This document shows, one piece after another, positions 10,770 through 20,703 of a DNA stretch of 64,000 nt. The stretch lies in assembly GCF_014646075.1 (NCBI RefSeq), contig NZ_BMMT01000002.1:496001-560000 (forward strand). The letters run 5' to 3'. The notes under the pieces are model-generated. The model had not been told where the DNA came from. It searched no databases and worked only from the letters and a program-made list of their open reading frames with translations. The stretch is from Saccharopolyspora thermophila (lineage in GTDB: Bacteria > Actinomycetota > Actinomycetes > Mycobacteriales > Pseudonocardiaceae). How positions within the stretch are numbered: the first letter of the stretch is position 1; each line of letters opens with the position of its first letter. The position numbers and the translations under genes were made by a program.

Positions 10770-11183
10770 ATGCCGCAGACAGTCGCAGTCGGAGTGGACG
10801 GGTCGGACGAATCGGTGCGAGCACTGCGCTGGGCCGCCGACCACGTCAGGCAGGTCGGCGGGATCGTGCACGCGATCATGGTCTGGCACCAACCGGTGCA
10901 GTTCGGATATCGTCTGCCGACCCCGGACAGCGAGCTGGAGCAGCGGGCCCGCACGGCGCTGGACACCGCGGTGGACGCGGTGCGCGGCGAGTTCCCCGAG
11001 GTGGACCTGCGTTCCCGGCTCATCCGCGGGCATGTGGTCGACGAGATCGTCGGGCTGTCCGAGCAGGCCGATCTGCTGGTGCTGGGCGACAAGGGCCACG
11101 GCGCCTTCACCGGCATGCTGGTCGGATCGGTGGCGCTGAAGCTGGTGCACCACGCGCGCTGCCCGGTGGTCGTCGTCCGCTGA
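10770..11183 (+). CDS. Universal stress protein (UspA family)
   Basis: 137 residues, a single Usp domain. It starts MPQTVAVGVDGSDES, the usual first strand and phosphate-contact region, and ends in the ATP-binding signature GDKGHGAFTGMLVGSV followed by ARCPVVVV, so it should belong to the ATP-binding subgroup. The ATG at 10770 has a good ribosome site (GAGAGGAG, about ten bases before). A longer open frame upstream overlaps the helicase gene and is not used. Usp proteins act in the cytoplasm in stress and dormancy; the partner is unknown. Confidence 0.93.
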   Translation: MPQTVAVGVDGSDESVRALRWAADHVRQVGGIVHAIMVWHQPVQFGYRLPTPDSELEQRARTALDTAVDAVRGEFPEVDLRSRLIRGHVVDEIVGLSEQADLLVLGDKGHGAFTGMLVGSVALKLVHHARCPVVVVR

Positions 11184-11231
11184 GCACTTTCGACAACCGG
11201 CCTAGCGCCGGACACATGGAGACGGGTGGGC

Positions 11232-12197
<966 letters not shown>

Positions 12198-12276
12198 GAC
12201 AACTCTCTTCCGCCCACGTCAACCCGGAACCCTGCCACCCGCCCCACCGCACCCGGGGAGCGGGGCTTGACGACGT

Positions 12277-14481
12277 GTGGTGATGTCGGCACCGTCCGTT
12301 GCTCCGCCCGGTATGGTCTCCGGAGGAGGAGATCGACAGCGCCGGTGTTGGGGGTCGGAGTTGGACGCGTGGCAGAACGGCAACAGCGGTTCCGTGGACG
12401 GCAACCTGATCCAGGCCGGTCGCATCGACCAGCTCCTGATGCAGTTCGGCGGCCACCGCGAGCCACCGGTTCCGGACATGCTCACGCTCGACCCGCGGCA
12501 CCTGGGTTTCACCAACCGGACCGCGGAGCTGCACGAGCTCGACCGGCTGTGGCGGGAGGCGGAGCAGGCCGGGGCGCCGCTGGTCGTGGTGCTCAGCGGC
12601 ATGCCTGGCATTGGCAAGACGTTGACCGCGCTGCGGTGGGCGCACCGGATGCGCGAGGAGTTCCCAGGCGGCATCTTCGTCGGTGACCTGCACGGCTCCG
12701 ATCCCGCGGGGGCCCGCACCCCGGCAGAGGTGCTCGGCACGTTCCTCGGTCGACTCGGGTTGAGCGGTCCGGCGCTGCCGTCCACGGAGGAGGAGCGCGG
12801 TGCGGCGTTCCGCGAGATCACCGCGTACCGCCGAATCCTGGTCGTCCTCGACGACGCGGCGACCGCCGCGCAGGTGCGGGCGCTGCTGCCGTCCTCACCG
12901 ACCAGCGCTGTGCTGGTCACGAGCCGCCGCGAGCTGACGTTCCTGGCGAGCGGCATCCGGTCGCTGCCGCTCGCGCCTTTCGAGGAGGACGCCGCTGTCG
13001 AGCTGCTGACGGAGGCACTCGGCAACGGGGCAGCGGCCGAGCAGCACGCGCTGCGGAAGTTGAGCGAGGCGTGCGGGCGGCATCCGATGGCGTTGCAGGT
13101 GTTGGCTACGCAACTCGGCGACCGGACCTCCATCTCGTCCTATGTGGATCGTGTGGCCCCGGACCTGTTGCGACGCTTGGAAGTCGACGGGGAGAACCCC
13201 GTCGCCGGAGCCTTCGAGGTCGGCTACCGGGCGTTGTCGGCGGACCAGCAGCACGCCTACCGGTTGCTGGGCTGCCACCCGGGCTCGGAGTTCACCGTGG
13301 CTGCGGCCGCGGCACTGCTCGACCGACGGGTGCACGACGCAGAGGACCTGTTGCGGGCTCTGCGCCGGACGCACCTCGTCGTCCCGGCGGCGCCGGGGCG
13401 GTACGGCATGCATGCGCTGCTGCGGCAGCACGCGCGGTCGAAGCTGACCTCTGACGACGATGCGCAGTCGGCGCTTCGCCGGCTGGTCGAGCACTACCAC
13501 GACTTCGCGATGGCGCGGGACGTGGTGCTGTCTAAGCGCCGTCGGCTCAGCACCCGGTACGAGGCGGTGGTTGCCGCGCACCGGGGCGAAGGGGCCGTGC
13601 AGCGGGCGCTCGACGAGTTGGAGGCGGAGCGGGAGGCGCTGATCGCGCTGGTGGGCATCGCCGTCGAGGTGGGTGCGCCCGACCGGGCCTGGCAGCTGTG
13701 CGAGACCCTGTTCCCGTTCCTCAACGACCGCAACCACTTCGCGGACCTGCTGGAGATCCAGGAGGTCGGGGTCAGGGCCGCCGAAGCGGCCGGTGACGAG
13801 CGAGCCCTGGTGCGCATGCACTCCCAGTACGGCTCGGCGCACTTCGCGGTCGGCGAGTACGACGCTGCGGAGCAGCAGTTCGACCGTTCCGCCGAGATTG
13901 CGGAGCGGAACGACGACGCCTGGGGCCAGCAGAGCGCGACCGAGTGGCGCGGGCTCATCCACGAGCGGCGCGGCGATCTCGATGCGGCCCTCGCGTGTTT
14001 CGAAGGCTCCAAGGAGATCATCGAAACCCGTTTCGAGCCGGGGCGGCAGCGGCGTCCGTTGGCGTTGTACCGCATGCATTCCGGACGGGTGCTCACCCGC
14101 GCAGGGCGTGCCGCGGAGGCAGTGCCGCGCCTGCGCGAGGCGTTCGAGACCTTCTCCGAGTTCGAAGAAGCGGCGAACAGCGGGAAAGTGGCGTTGTCGC
14201 TGGCTGAAGCACTGTTGCAGCGCCATGAACAGGTGGACGCGTCGATGTGGGCGCGCAGGGCGCTCGACCTGTGCCGGGCGGCGCGGATGCCTGCCGACCA
14301 GGCCGCTGCGCTGGAACTGCTCGCCGAACTCAGCGCGCGGAACGGGGACGAGCAGGGTGCCGCCGCGCGGCGGCGGGAGGCCGCAGAGATCCTCACTGTG
14401 CTGGGGAACCGCCGGGCGCGGGCGCTGCTGCGCGGGGGCGGCGATTTCAGTGGAGATCGACCGACACCAGGTGGCCGTTGA
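12277..14481 (+). CDS. NB-ARC (STAND) NTPase with C-terminal TPR repeats
   Basis: Up to 734 residues. P-loop STAND ATPase of the NB-ARC class: Walker A VVLSGMPGIGKTLTA, Walker B RILVVLDDAAT, sensor AVLVTSRREL, and the CGRHPMALQVLA helical region. A winged-helix stretch follows, and from about residue 480 helical TPR-like pairs (ERALVRMHSQYGSAHFAVG, TEWRGLIHERRGDLDAAL, MHSGRVLTRAGRAAEA). Before the NTPase lies NSGSVDGNLIQAGRI, the short glycine/valine motif many actinobacterial members carry at the N terminus. The start is unclear: GTG 12277, ATG 12283 and TTG 12361 are in frame, and homology-like sequence begins near the last. STAND proteins are signal-activated switches in regulation or defence. 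The 3' end overlaps the opposing gene by 35 bases. Confidence 0.88.
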   Translation: MVMSAPSVAPPGMVSGGGDRQRRCWGSELDAWQNGNSGSVDGNLIQAGRIDQLLMQFGGHREPPVPDMLTLDPRHLGFTNRTAELHELDRLWREAEQAGAPLVVVLSGMPGIGKTLTALRWAHRMREEFPGGIFVGDLHGSDPAGARTPAEVLGTFLGRLGLSGPALPSTEEERGAAFREITAYRRILVVLDDAATAAQVRALLPSSPTSAVLVTSRRELTFLASGIRSLPLAPFEEDAAVELLTEALGNGAAAEQHALRKLSEACGRHPMALQVLATQLGDRTSISSYVDRVAPDLLRRLEVDGENPVAGAFEVGYRALSADQQHAYRLLGCHPGSEFTVAAAAALLDRRVHDAEDLLRALRRTHLVVPAAPGRYGMHALLRQHARSKLTSDDDAQSALRRLVEHYHDFAMARDVVLSKRRRLSTRYEAVVAAHRGEGAVQRALDELEAEREALIALVGIAVEVGAPDRAWQLCETLFPFLNDRNHFADLLEIQEVGVRAAEAAGDERALVRMHSQYGSAHFAVGEYDAAEQQFDRSAEIAERNDDAWGQQSATEWRGLIHERRGDLDAALACFEGSKEIIETRFEPGRQRRPLALYRMHSGRVLTRAGRAAEAVPRLREAFETFSEFEEAANSGKVALSLAEALLQRHEQVDASMWARRALDLCRAARMPADQAAALELLAELSARNGDEQGAAARRREAAEILTVLGNRRARALLRGGGDFSGDRPTPGGR

Positions 14482-16166
14482 CGGTCAGGCCGGGGGAGAG
14501 GTCGGCGAGGTCGCGACCGGCGGCCAGCCACTCGAACACCGCTGAGGCGTGCAGCGCGGGCTCGCCGGTTCCGCTGAGCCGCACCTGCTCGCCGCTGCGC
14601 GTCCGGACGGTGCAGGTGCCCCCGTCGACCGCGGCTGCCAGTTGCAGGCCCGGTTGGGCGGACAGAGCGTCCGACAACCAGGTTCGAGCATGACGGCCCC
14701 ACGCGGTGGCGTCGGTGAGCACCGCGATGTCCGCGACCGCGCGCATCCGTCGACCCGGGTGGTCGGCCGCCACCACCAGGTGGCTCCGCGAGGGGATCTG
14801 CTCGGGCCGCAGCATTTCCGCCGGGTACCGGTCCAGCGCCACGCTGCGTCCGCTGTGGACTGATCCGGTGACGTACATGGCCGTGGGGCGCCAGGGCCAC
14901 GGTGCGTCGGGGAGCCCGGCCGTGGTGTCCGGTGGCACGCCGGGCTCGGTGCGCGGTTCGTCCAGCTCCAGCATCGAGTAGCACAGCGCCCGCAGGCGGT
15001 CCGCCGCCTCGTCCGGGCAGGAGGTGATCATCTCGTGCACGGCGGCGGCTTTCGCCGGGGTGTGCTCGGCCGCCGCCTTCTGCAACTGCGGCAGCAGCGG
15101 CTGGGCCAGGTCGAGCCGGGGGGCGAGGGAACCGAGCACCGCCACCGCGGACCCGGCAGCCACCCGGGACTCCGGGAACGCGGCCAGCGAGGTGGGCAGC
15201 CCGATGGCCGCGCCGTACGCGGTCACCGAGCCGTGGTCGCCGATCAACTGGTCAGCGGCCACCAGGGCCGCCCGCCACCCGCGCTCGGGCGGCACGACGA
15301 GCAGCCCGGAGCGCTCGTGCGGCGCCAGCCAGCGGTGCACGGCGTCCGGGCCGTGCTGGTACCAGATGTGCGGGTGCAGGATCGCCACGAGGCGGAACTC
15401 GTCGACGGGCAGTTCGGCGAGCAACCGCTCGTACAGCTCGGAGACCTCGCCCAGCAGCGACTCCTCCCGCCAGGTGGAGCTGATGGCGAGCACGGTCTCC
15501 CCGTCGTCGGCGCCGAGCGCGCGGCGGTAGCGCAGCCGCCACGTGGCGCTGGCGCGCAGCCGGTCGTAGCAGGGATCGCCGATGACGTGTGCGACGTCGG
15601 CGGCCTCGGGGGCCGCCGCCCGCAACCGAGCCCACTGCTCGTGGTGGGACAGCACGATCGCCGAGGGGATCGGGACGCCGTCGTGCACCACCAGATCACG
15701 CGACAGGCCGAAGGCTTCCGGCTTCCGGCTTCCGGCTTCCGGCTTCCGGCTTCCGGCTTCCGGCTTCCGGCTTCCGGCTTCCGGCTTCCGGTACCACTTT
15801 AGTGTACCGAATTCCGTGCGGTACCGAGACAATCGGAGCCCTGATGCCCGACAGTCCACTGTGCCCAGCGGTGATGGCGAGGTCGAACCGGCTGTCGCCG
15901 ATCTCCTCCGGTGGCAGCGGGAAGACGCCCTTGGCCGCGAACAGGTCGGCGAGCCCGTTCGGGGTGGGGTCGGCGCTGTTCCAGGCGAACTCCAGCCCGA
16001 CGCGGAAGTCGCCCTCGAACAGGTCCACCACGTCGAGCAGGCGGGTCATCGCCGTGACGTTGTCGGCGACGACCAGCACCTGCCGCACCGGCCGGACGGT
16101 CCGCAGGTCCGGGTCGCGACGCACGCCTCGACCCGGATCCCACGCTCCGCCGCCGCATCTCGTCAT
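14447..16166 (-). pseudogene. Glycosyltransferase-like gene split by a 7-bp repeat tract (phase-variation candidate, OFF here)
   Basis: Two frames encode parts of one protein. The first, from ATG 16166 (overlapping the ATPase remnant's stop as ATGA), reads QVLVVADNVTAMTRLLDVV through SVPHGIRYTKVVP. The second resumes as FGLSRDLVVHDG just after the repeat and runs about 420 residues to 14447. They are joined by eleven GGAAGCC units (coding strand); the frames agree only when unit number minus one is divisible by three (10 or 13, not 11). As written, the first frame ends at 15696 after a PEAGSRK-repeat tail. Restored, it would be about 570 residues. The C-terminal part (LHPHIWYQHGPDAV, ADQLIGDHGSVTAYGAAIG) resembles CDP-glycerol glycerophosphotransferase or GT-B folds; this is a weak assignment. 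Tail-to-tail overlap with the NB-ARC gene. Confidence 0.75.
15713..15791. repeat. Tandem heptanucleotide repeat, 11 copies
   Basis: Eleven perfect head-to-tail copies of GGCTTCC (coding-strand unit GGAAGCC) occupy 15713-15789, with two further bases of a twelfth. All copies are identical, which implies recent expansion or active turnover. Because seven is not a multiple of three, gain or loss of one unit shifts the frame of the gene it sits in. In frame it encodes a seven-residue repeat PEAGSRK. It is not a CRISPR: there are no spacers. Confidence 0.98.
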
Positions 16167-17131
16167 GCGGTCACGATAACCGCACGGGTCAGCGGCTCCG
16201 CCAGGCACGTTTCGCCGAGCAGCCGCAGCCCGTTGAGGCCGACGATGATGGTGGAGCCCTCGTGGCCGGCCACGCCGAGCGGCAGCGGCAGGTGGCCGAC
16301 CAGGCCCCACACCACCAGGACCGTGATAAAGGTGCCCGCGATCACCAGGTTCTGCTTCACCAGGCGGCGCGCCCGCCGGGACAGCTCCACCACCTTCGGC
16401 ACTGCCGCCAGTTCGTCGCGCACCACGACCACGTCGGCGGTCTGCAACGTCAGGTCCGCGCCCGCGCGCCCCATCGCGACACCGCAGTGCGCGGCGGCCA
16501 GCGCCGGGGCGTCGTTGACGCCGTCGCCGAGCACCATGGTGCGCTGCCCAGACTCCCGCACGGCCGCCACCTTGTCCGGCGGCAGCAGTCCGCCGCGGAT
16601 GTCGGTGATGCCGACCTGTGCGGCGACCTCCTTGGCGGCGCGCTCGTTGTCGCCGGTGAGCAGCACCGGCTCCGCCCCGGTGAGTTCGCGCAGCTCCCGC
16701 GCCGCCTCGGCGGCGTCCGGGCGCAGCCGGTCGGCGATGCCGAGCACCCCGGCCTGCGCGCCGTCCACGGTGACGACCACGGCGGTGTGGTTCTCGGCCT
16801 CCAGGTCCGCGGGCTGTCCGTCGCGGGGGGCTGGTGACCCGCACCCGCAGCGCGCCGGTGCCGTTGAGGGTCCCGGCGAACACCTCGTCGCCGGGCTGCT
16901 TGGCGACCGGCAGCGGTTCGCCGGTGATGGTGGCCTGGTCGACGTCGCTGCCGCCGTCGAGCACCTCGCCGTCGGCGCCGATCCGCTCGCCGGACCGGAC
17001 CACGATCACGTCGCCGACCTGCAGCTGTTCGGTGCTGACGGTTTCCTCGACGCCGTCGCGGACCCGCACCGCGGTCTCCGGGGCGAGGTCGAGCAGGCTG
17101 CGCACCGAGTCCTTGGTGCGGGCGGTGGGAC
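16163..17131 (-). pseudogene. Remnant of a P1B-type heavy-metal efflux ATPase
   Basis: Two blocks of a metal-transporting P-type ATPase lie in different frames. Upstream (about 17121-16843) is the actuator domain, from RTKDSVRSLLDLAPE to the TGEPLPVAK signature and GTLNGTGALRVRVT. Downstream (about 16830-16163) is the end of the nucleotide/phosphorylation domain (LLTGDNERAAKEVA, VLGDGVNDAPALAAA) and the last two membrane helices. Everything between is missing: the membrane helices with the CPx motif and the DKTGT phosphorylation site, roughly 250 residues. So are the N-terminal helices before the actuator. It cannot pump. The 5' edge coincides with the broken edge of the divergent ArsR gene, suggesting one deletion removed both starts. 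Confidence 0.88.
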
Positions 17132-17419
17132 GCGACGTCGGCCGCCTCGGTCGCGGAGACGCTCCAGGCCCTCGCCACCCCGTCCCGCCTGCTGATCCCT
17201 CAGCGAGCTGCGGCAGCGGCCGATGGCGGTGACCGGACTGGCCGACGCCATCGGCATGGAGCAGTCCGCGGTCTCCCACCAGCTGCGCCTGCTGCGCTCG
17301 CTGGGCCTGGTGGTCGGCAACCGCTCCGGCCGCAGCGTCGTGTACTCCCTGTACGACAACCACGTCGCGCAGCTGCTCGACGAGGCCGTCAGCACCTGCG
17401 CCTGGGCATCTCCGACTAG
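17126..17419 (+). pseudogene. Remnant of an ArsR/SmtB-family metalloregulator
   Basis: Homology begins without a start codon as DATSAASVAETLQALATPSR. It shifts frame near 17196 (an extra C in ATCCCTC where CTGATCCTCAGC is expected) and continues through MAVTGLADAIGMEQSAVSHQ and LRSLGLVVGNRSGRSVVYSL, the ArsR winged helix. After DNHVAQLLDEAV it shifts again, so the natural ending HLRLGISD with TAG at 17417 is out of frame. The gene lies head-to-head with the P1B ATPase remnant, the standard layout of a metal-responsive regulator and its efflux pump. Both starts and the shared promoter have been lost at the junction near 17126-17131. Confidence 0.82.
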
Positions 17420-17520
17420 GTACTGCTTCGCAAGCGGCGTCAGCCGCTGGCGGTGTGGGACTCAGCTCGCACCGCCACCCGCACCGCCACGCAAAGCACT
17501 TCTGCCGCACTTCCCGACGG

Positions 17521-17856
17521 TCAGCCGGTGCGCGGGGCGTACATGATGACCGCGACGCCGAGCAGGCAGATCAGCGCCCCGATGACGTCCCAGCGGTCCG
17601 GCCGGAAGCCGTCGACGAACACGCCCCACAGCAGGGAGCCCGCGACGAAGACCCCGCCGTAGGCGGCGAGGATGCGGCCGAAGTGCGGATCGGGCTGGAG
17701 GGTGGCGGCGAACCCGTAGAGGCCCAGCGCCACCACCCCGGCTCCGATCCACAGTAGGCCGCGGAGCTCCCGGACCCCCTGCCACACCAGCCAGGCGCCG
17801 CCGATCTCGGCGATGGCGGCCAGCACGAACAGCACCACGGAACGCAGGACGGTCAT
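17521..17856 (-). CDS. YnfA/UPF0060 family small membrane protein
   Basis: 111 residues with four predicted membrane helices ([73 protein letters not shown]). The [23 protein letters not shown] and [13 protein letters not shown] stretches are hallmarks of YnfA proteins, small multidrug-resistance-like inner membrane proteins of uncertain transport role. It is intact although genes on both sides are broken, so it may still be under selection. ATG at 17856. Confidence 0.9.
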   Translation of the reverse strand: MTVLRSVVLFVLAAIAEIGGAWLVWQGVRELRGLLWIGAGVVALGLYGFAATLQPDPHFGRILAAYGGVFVAGSLLWGVFVDGFRPDRWDVIGALICLLGVAVIMYAPRTG

Positions 17857-17870
17857 GCCACCACGGTATT

Positions 17871-18510
17871 TCAGCGGGCGCGGCGGGGGACGCCCACGCC
17901 GCCTGCGACCACCACCGCGACCATGAACGCGCCGAAAAAAGGGTGATGCTGAGCGGGAGACCGACGGCGTCGCCGAGGTACCCGACGGCGACCGGCAGCG
18001 CCCCGGCGGGCAGGTAGCCGCCAGCGCTGAACGCTGCGTTGGCCTCCGCCCGCCGCTGCGCCGGGACGTGCTTGTTCAGCAGGGACAACCCGCCGAGCTG
18101 GCCGAAGCCCTGTCCTGCCCCGGCCAGCACCGCCGCCGCGACCAGCAGGGCTGCTGAGGCCCAGTGCACGGCGAGGACCAGCGCCACCATGCTGGCCGCG
18201 GTGGCCGCGGTGCCGGTGAGCAGGATCGTGCGGATCCGCAGGCGCTGCACGGCGAACTGGACCCCGGTGGCGGCGGCGAACATCACGAAGGCCGTGCCGC
18301 CCGCGAGGATCCCCCGCGATGTCGCAGGCGTAGACGACCGTCAGCACGCCCGCGGAGAAGCCCATTTCCCGTTGCCACAGCACGTAGAGCGGGGTGGCCG
18401 CGTTGGAGCGCGAGCACGGCGGTGACCGGCCAGGCGGCCAGCCAGATCTCCCATCGGGGCGGTTGGTCGGTGCGGGCGGCGGTCGCCGAGGACGGGGCGA
18501 GCTGGGTCAT
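17871..18510 (-). pseudogene. Remnant of an MFS transporter
   Basis: Starts normally at ATG 18510 ([20 protein letters not shown], then EIWLAAWPVTAV) but reads on only across three frame changes. These are near 18415, at a run of five G on the coding strand (about 18308-18312), and at a run of six T (17935-17940). The pieces together give [56 protein letters not shown] and [17 protein letters not shown]. Only about 210 residues remain of about 390; the joined order implies that central helices were also deleted. Two of the three indels fall in homopolymers, so individual shifts could be sequencing errors, but the missing helices could not be. Confidence 0.8.
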
Positions 18511-18537
18511 GGCTGCTTCCTCGGGGGCGGTGTACGA

Positions 18538-18576
18538 TTCGAGTCGAACTTAGCCGAAGTACGAAGAAACTCGTAC
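18538..18576. promoter_or_regulatory. Two palindromes between divergent MFS and ArsR-like genes
   Basis: TTCGA-G-TCGAA (18538-18548) is a perfect 11-base palindrome. GTACGA-N6-TCGTAC (18559-18576) is a perfect six-base inverted repeat. They fill the 75-base divergent gap between the MFS remnant and the ArsR-like remnant, where the regulator's own operator would be expected. Assignment to the ArsR-like protein is inference. Confidence 0.6.
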
Positions 18577-18585
18577 AATCGAGGG

Positions 18586-18959
18586 ATGTTGCCGATGTCA
18601 CCGGCCGCCGCTGCCCGCCGGAAGCAGCCGGAGCCCGCGGGCCTGCCGGACCCGCTGCCCGAGCCCGCCGCGGACGAACTGCGCCTGGAGACCGTGTTCG
18701 CGGCCCTGGCGGACCCGCTGCGCATGGAGGTCGTGCGCAGGCTGCTGCTGGAGTCGGAGGAGTTCGACCACCCCTGCGGCTGGTTCGGCTTCGACCGGCC
18801 CAAGTCGTCGCTGACGCACCACTTCAGGGCCCTCCGCGAGGCGGGCCTGATCCGCAGCGCCAGTACGGCGCGGAACGCCGCAGCCACGTCCGCGTCGACG
18901 ACCTCAACGCCCGCTTCCCGGGCCTGCTCGACCTCGTCGCCGCCTGGAACCGCGAGTGA
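18586..18959 (+). pseudogene. ArsR-like winged-helix regulator broken by one frameshift
   Basis: ATG at 18586 (or 18595) opens MLPMSPAAAARRKQPE. The HTH domain follows: LRLETVFAALADPLRMEVV, then KSSLTHHFRALREAGLI. Immediately after, at CGCAGCGCCAG (about 18851-18861), one base appears to be missing. The next frame continues RQYGAERRSHVRVDDLNARF, with AAWNRE and TGA at 18957-18959, a natural ending. The frame as written instead runs into serine/alanine-rich nonsense and past the terminator hairpin. A single-base change would restore it, so a sequencing error is possible. It probably controlled the divergent MFS gene. Confidence 0.8.
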
Positions 18960-18998
18960 GGGCTGCCCTTCGCCGAGCCGCTCGGCGAAGGGCAGCCC
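18960..18998. terminator. Bidirectional hairpin terminator
   Basis: A perfect 18-base stem (GGGCTGCCCTTCGCCGAG and its complement) with a three-base loop lies between the converging ends of the ArsR-like remnant (18959) and formate-THF ligase (19006). No T-run follows, as usual in high-GC actinobacteria. Confidence 0.85.
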
Positions 18999-19005
18999 GG
19001 ACTGA

Positions 19006-20703
19006 TCAGTTGAGGCCGATGATGTTGCCGTTCTCGTCGATGTCGATGGATTCCGCTGCCGGGTGGGAGCCCAGGCCCGGCATCGTGCGCATCTCGCCGC
19101 AGATCGGGTAGATGAAGCCCGCGCCCACCGAGGCCCGGACCTCGCGGACCGGCAGGGTCCAGCCCGTCGGGGCGCCGAGCAGCGTCGGGTCGGAGCTCAG
19201 CGAGAGGTGCGTCTTGGCGATGCACACCGGCAGGTCGCCGAAGCCGTTGGCCTCGTAGGCGTCCAGTGCGCGGGACGCCGCCGGCTGGTAGGACACGCCC
19301 GCCGCGCCGTACACCCTGGTCGCGATGGTCTCGATCTTCGTCCGCAGGTCCGCTGAATCCGGGTACAGCAGCCGGAAACCGCTGGGTTGCTCGGCGGCCG
19401 CCACCACCGCTTCGGCCAGCTCCACCGCGCCCTTGCCGCCCTCCAGGTAGTGGTTGCTCACCGCCACGCGCGCGCCCTCGGCCTCGGCCACCTCGCGGAT
19501 CGCCTGGTGCTCGCTGGGGTGGTCGGTGGGGAAGGCGTTGATCGCCACCACCGGGGACACCCCGTGCAGCCGGATGTTGTCGATCTGCTTGCGCAGGTTC
19601 GCCGCCCCGGCCAGCACGTCGTCGGGGTTCTCCGCGAGCATCGCGGGCGGCAGCGGCCGACCCGCCACCACCGTGTACCGCCCGGAGTGTGCCTTCAGCG
19701 CGCGCACCGTGGCCACCAGCACCGCCGCGTCCGGACGCAGCCCGGAGACGCGGCACTTGATGTTGAAGAACCGCTCGGCGCCCATGTCCGCACCGAACCC
19801 GGCCTCGGTGACCACGTAGTCCGCGCACCGGCTGGCGATCCGGTCGGCCACCACCGAGGAGTTGCCGTGCGCGATGTTGCCGAACGGGCCCGCGTGCACC
19901 AGCACCGGCGTGTTTTCGGTGGTCTGCATCAGGTTCGGCTTGATCGCGTCCCGCATGATCACCGTCATCGCGCCCGCCGCGCGCAGCTGCTCGGCGCTCA
20001 CCGGCGCGCCGTCGCGGGTGTAGCCGACCACGATCCGCCCCAGCCGCCGCCGCATGTCCTGCAGTGACGTGGACAGCGCCAGCACCGCCATCACCTCGCT
20101 GGCCGCGGTGATGTCGAACCCGGTCTGCCGCGGGGTGCCGTCGGCGCGGCCGCCCAGCCCGGTGACGATGTTGCGCAGGTCGCGGTCGTTGACGTCCAGC
20201 ACCCGCCGCCAGGTGATCCGCTGCGGGTCGATGCCCAGCGCGTTGCCCTTGTGCAGGTGGTTGTCCAGCATGGCGGCCAGCAGGTTGTGCGCCGCGGTGA
20301 CCGCGTGCATGTCGCCGGTCAGGTGCAGGTTCAGCGCCTCCATCGGCACCACCTGGCTGTACCCGCCGCCCGCGGCCCCGCCCTTGATGCCGAACGTCGG
20401 CCCCATCGACGGCTGCCGGATCGCCACCGCGGACCGCTTGCCCAGATACCGCAGCGCCTGCCCCAGACCGACCGTCGTGGTCGTCTTGCCCTCGCCCAGC
20501 GGGGTGGGCGTGATGGCCGAGACCACCACGTAGCGGGCGGTCGGCCGGTTGGACAGCTCCTCCATGGCGTCCAGCGAGATCTTCGCGACGCTGCGCCCGT
20601 GCGGTTCGAGCAGGTGCGCACCGATGCCCAGCTGCGCGGCGACGTCCTCCAGCGGCGTCAGCGGGGTGGCGCGGGAGATGTCCAGATCGGACGGAATGGT
20701 CAT
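19006..20703 (-). CDS. fhs: Formate--tetrahydrofolate ligase
   Basis: 565 residues. Interconverts formate, ATP and THF with 10-formyl-THF. The P-loop region reads TPTPLGEGKTTTTVGLGQAL, and the family blocks RQPSMGPTFGIKGGAAGGGY and LTGDMHAVTAAHNLLAA are intact; length is normal. The ATG at 20703 overlaps the stop of the upstream reductase gene by four bases (ATGA). Together with the reductase and the methyl-releasing enzymes upstream it probably runs in the formate-releasing direction, gaining ATP from methyl groups of betaine-like compounds; that direction is inference. Confidence 0.97.
   Translation of the reverse strand: MTIPSDLDISRATPLTPLEDVAAQLGIGAHLLEPHGRSVAKISLDAMEELSNRPTARYVVVSAITPTPLGEGKTTTTVGLGQALRYLGKRSAVAIRQPSMGPTFGIKGGAAGGGYSQVVPMEALNLHLTGDMHAVTAAHNLLAAMLDNHLHKGNALGIDPQRITWRRVLDVNDRDLRNIVTGLGGRADGTPRQTGFDITAASEVMAVLALSTSLQDMRRRLGRIVVGYTRDGAPVSAEQLRAAGAMTVIMRDAIKPNLMQTTENTPVLVHAGPFGNIAHGNSSVVADRIASRCADYVVTEAGFGADMGAERFFNIKCRVSGLRPDAAVLVATVRALKAHSGRYTVVAGRPLPPAMLAENPDDVLAGAANLRKQIDNIRLHGVSPVVAINAFPTDHPSEHQAIREVAEAEGARVAVSNHYLEGGKGAVELAEAVVAAAEQPSGFRLLYPDSADLRTKIETIATRVYGAAGVSYQPAASRALDAYEANGFGDLPVCIAKTHLSLSSDPTLLGAPTGWTLPVREVRASVGAGFIYPICGEMRTMPGLGSHPAAESIDIDENGNIIGLN

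Noticed and set aside
15713..15791. CRISPR array
   Set aside because: The repeats are seven bases, contiguous, and have no spacers.
14447..15859. Intact 470-residue gene starting at 15859
   Set aside because: Its N terminus (MDCRASGLRL...) reads out of frame through sequence that encodes a conserved block in the other frame, so it is the 3' part of a split gene.
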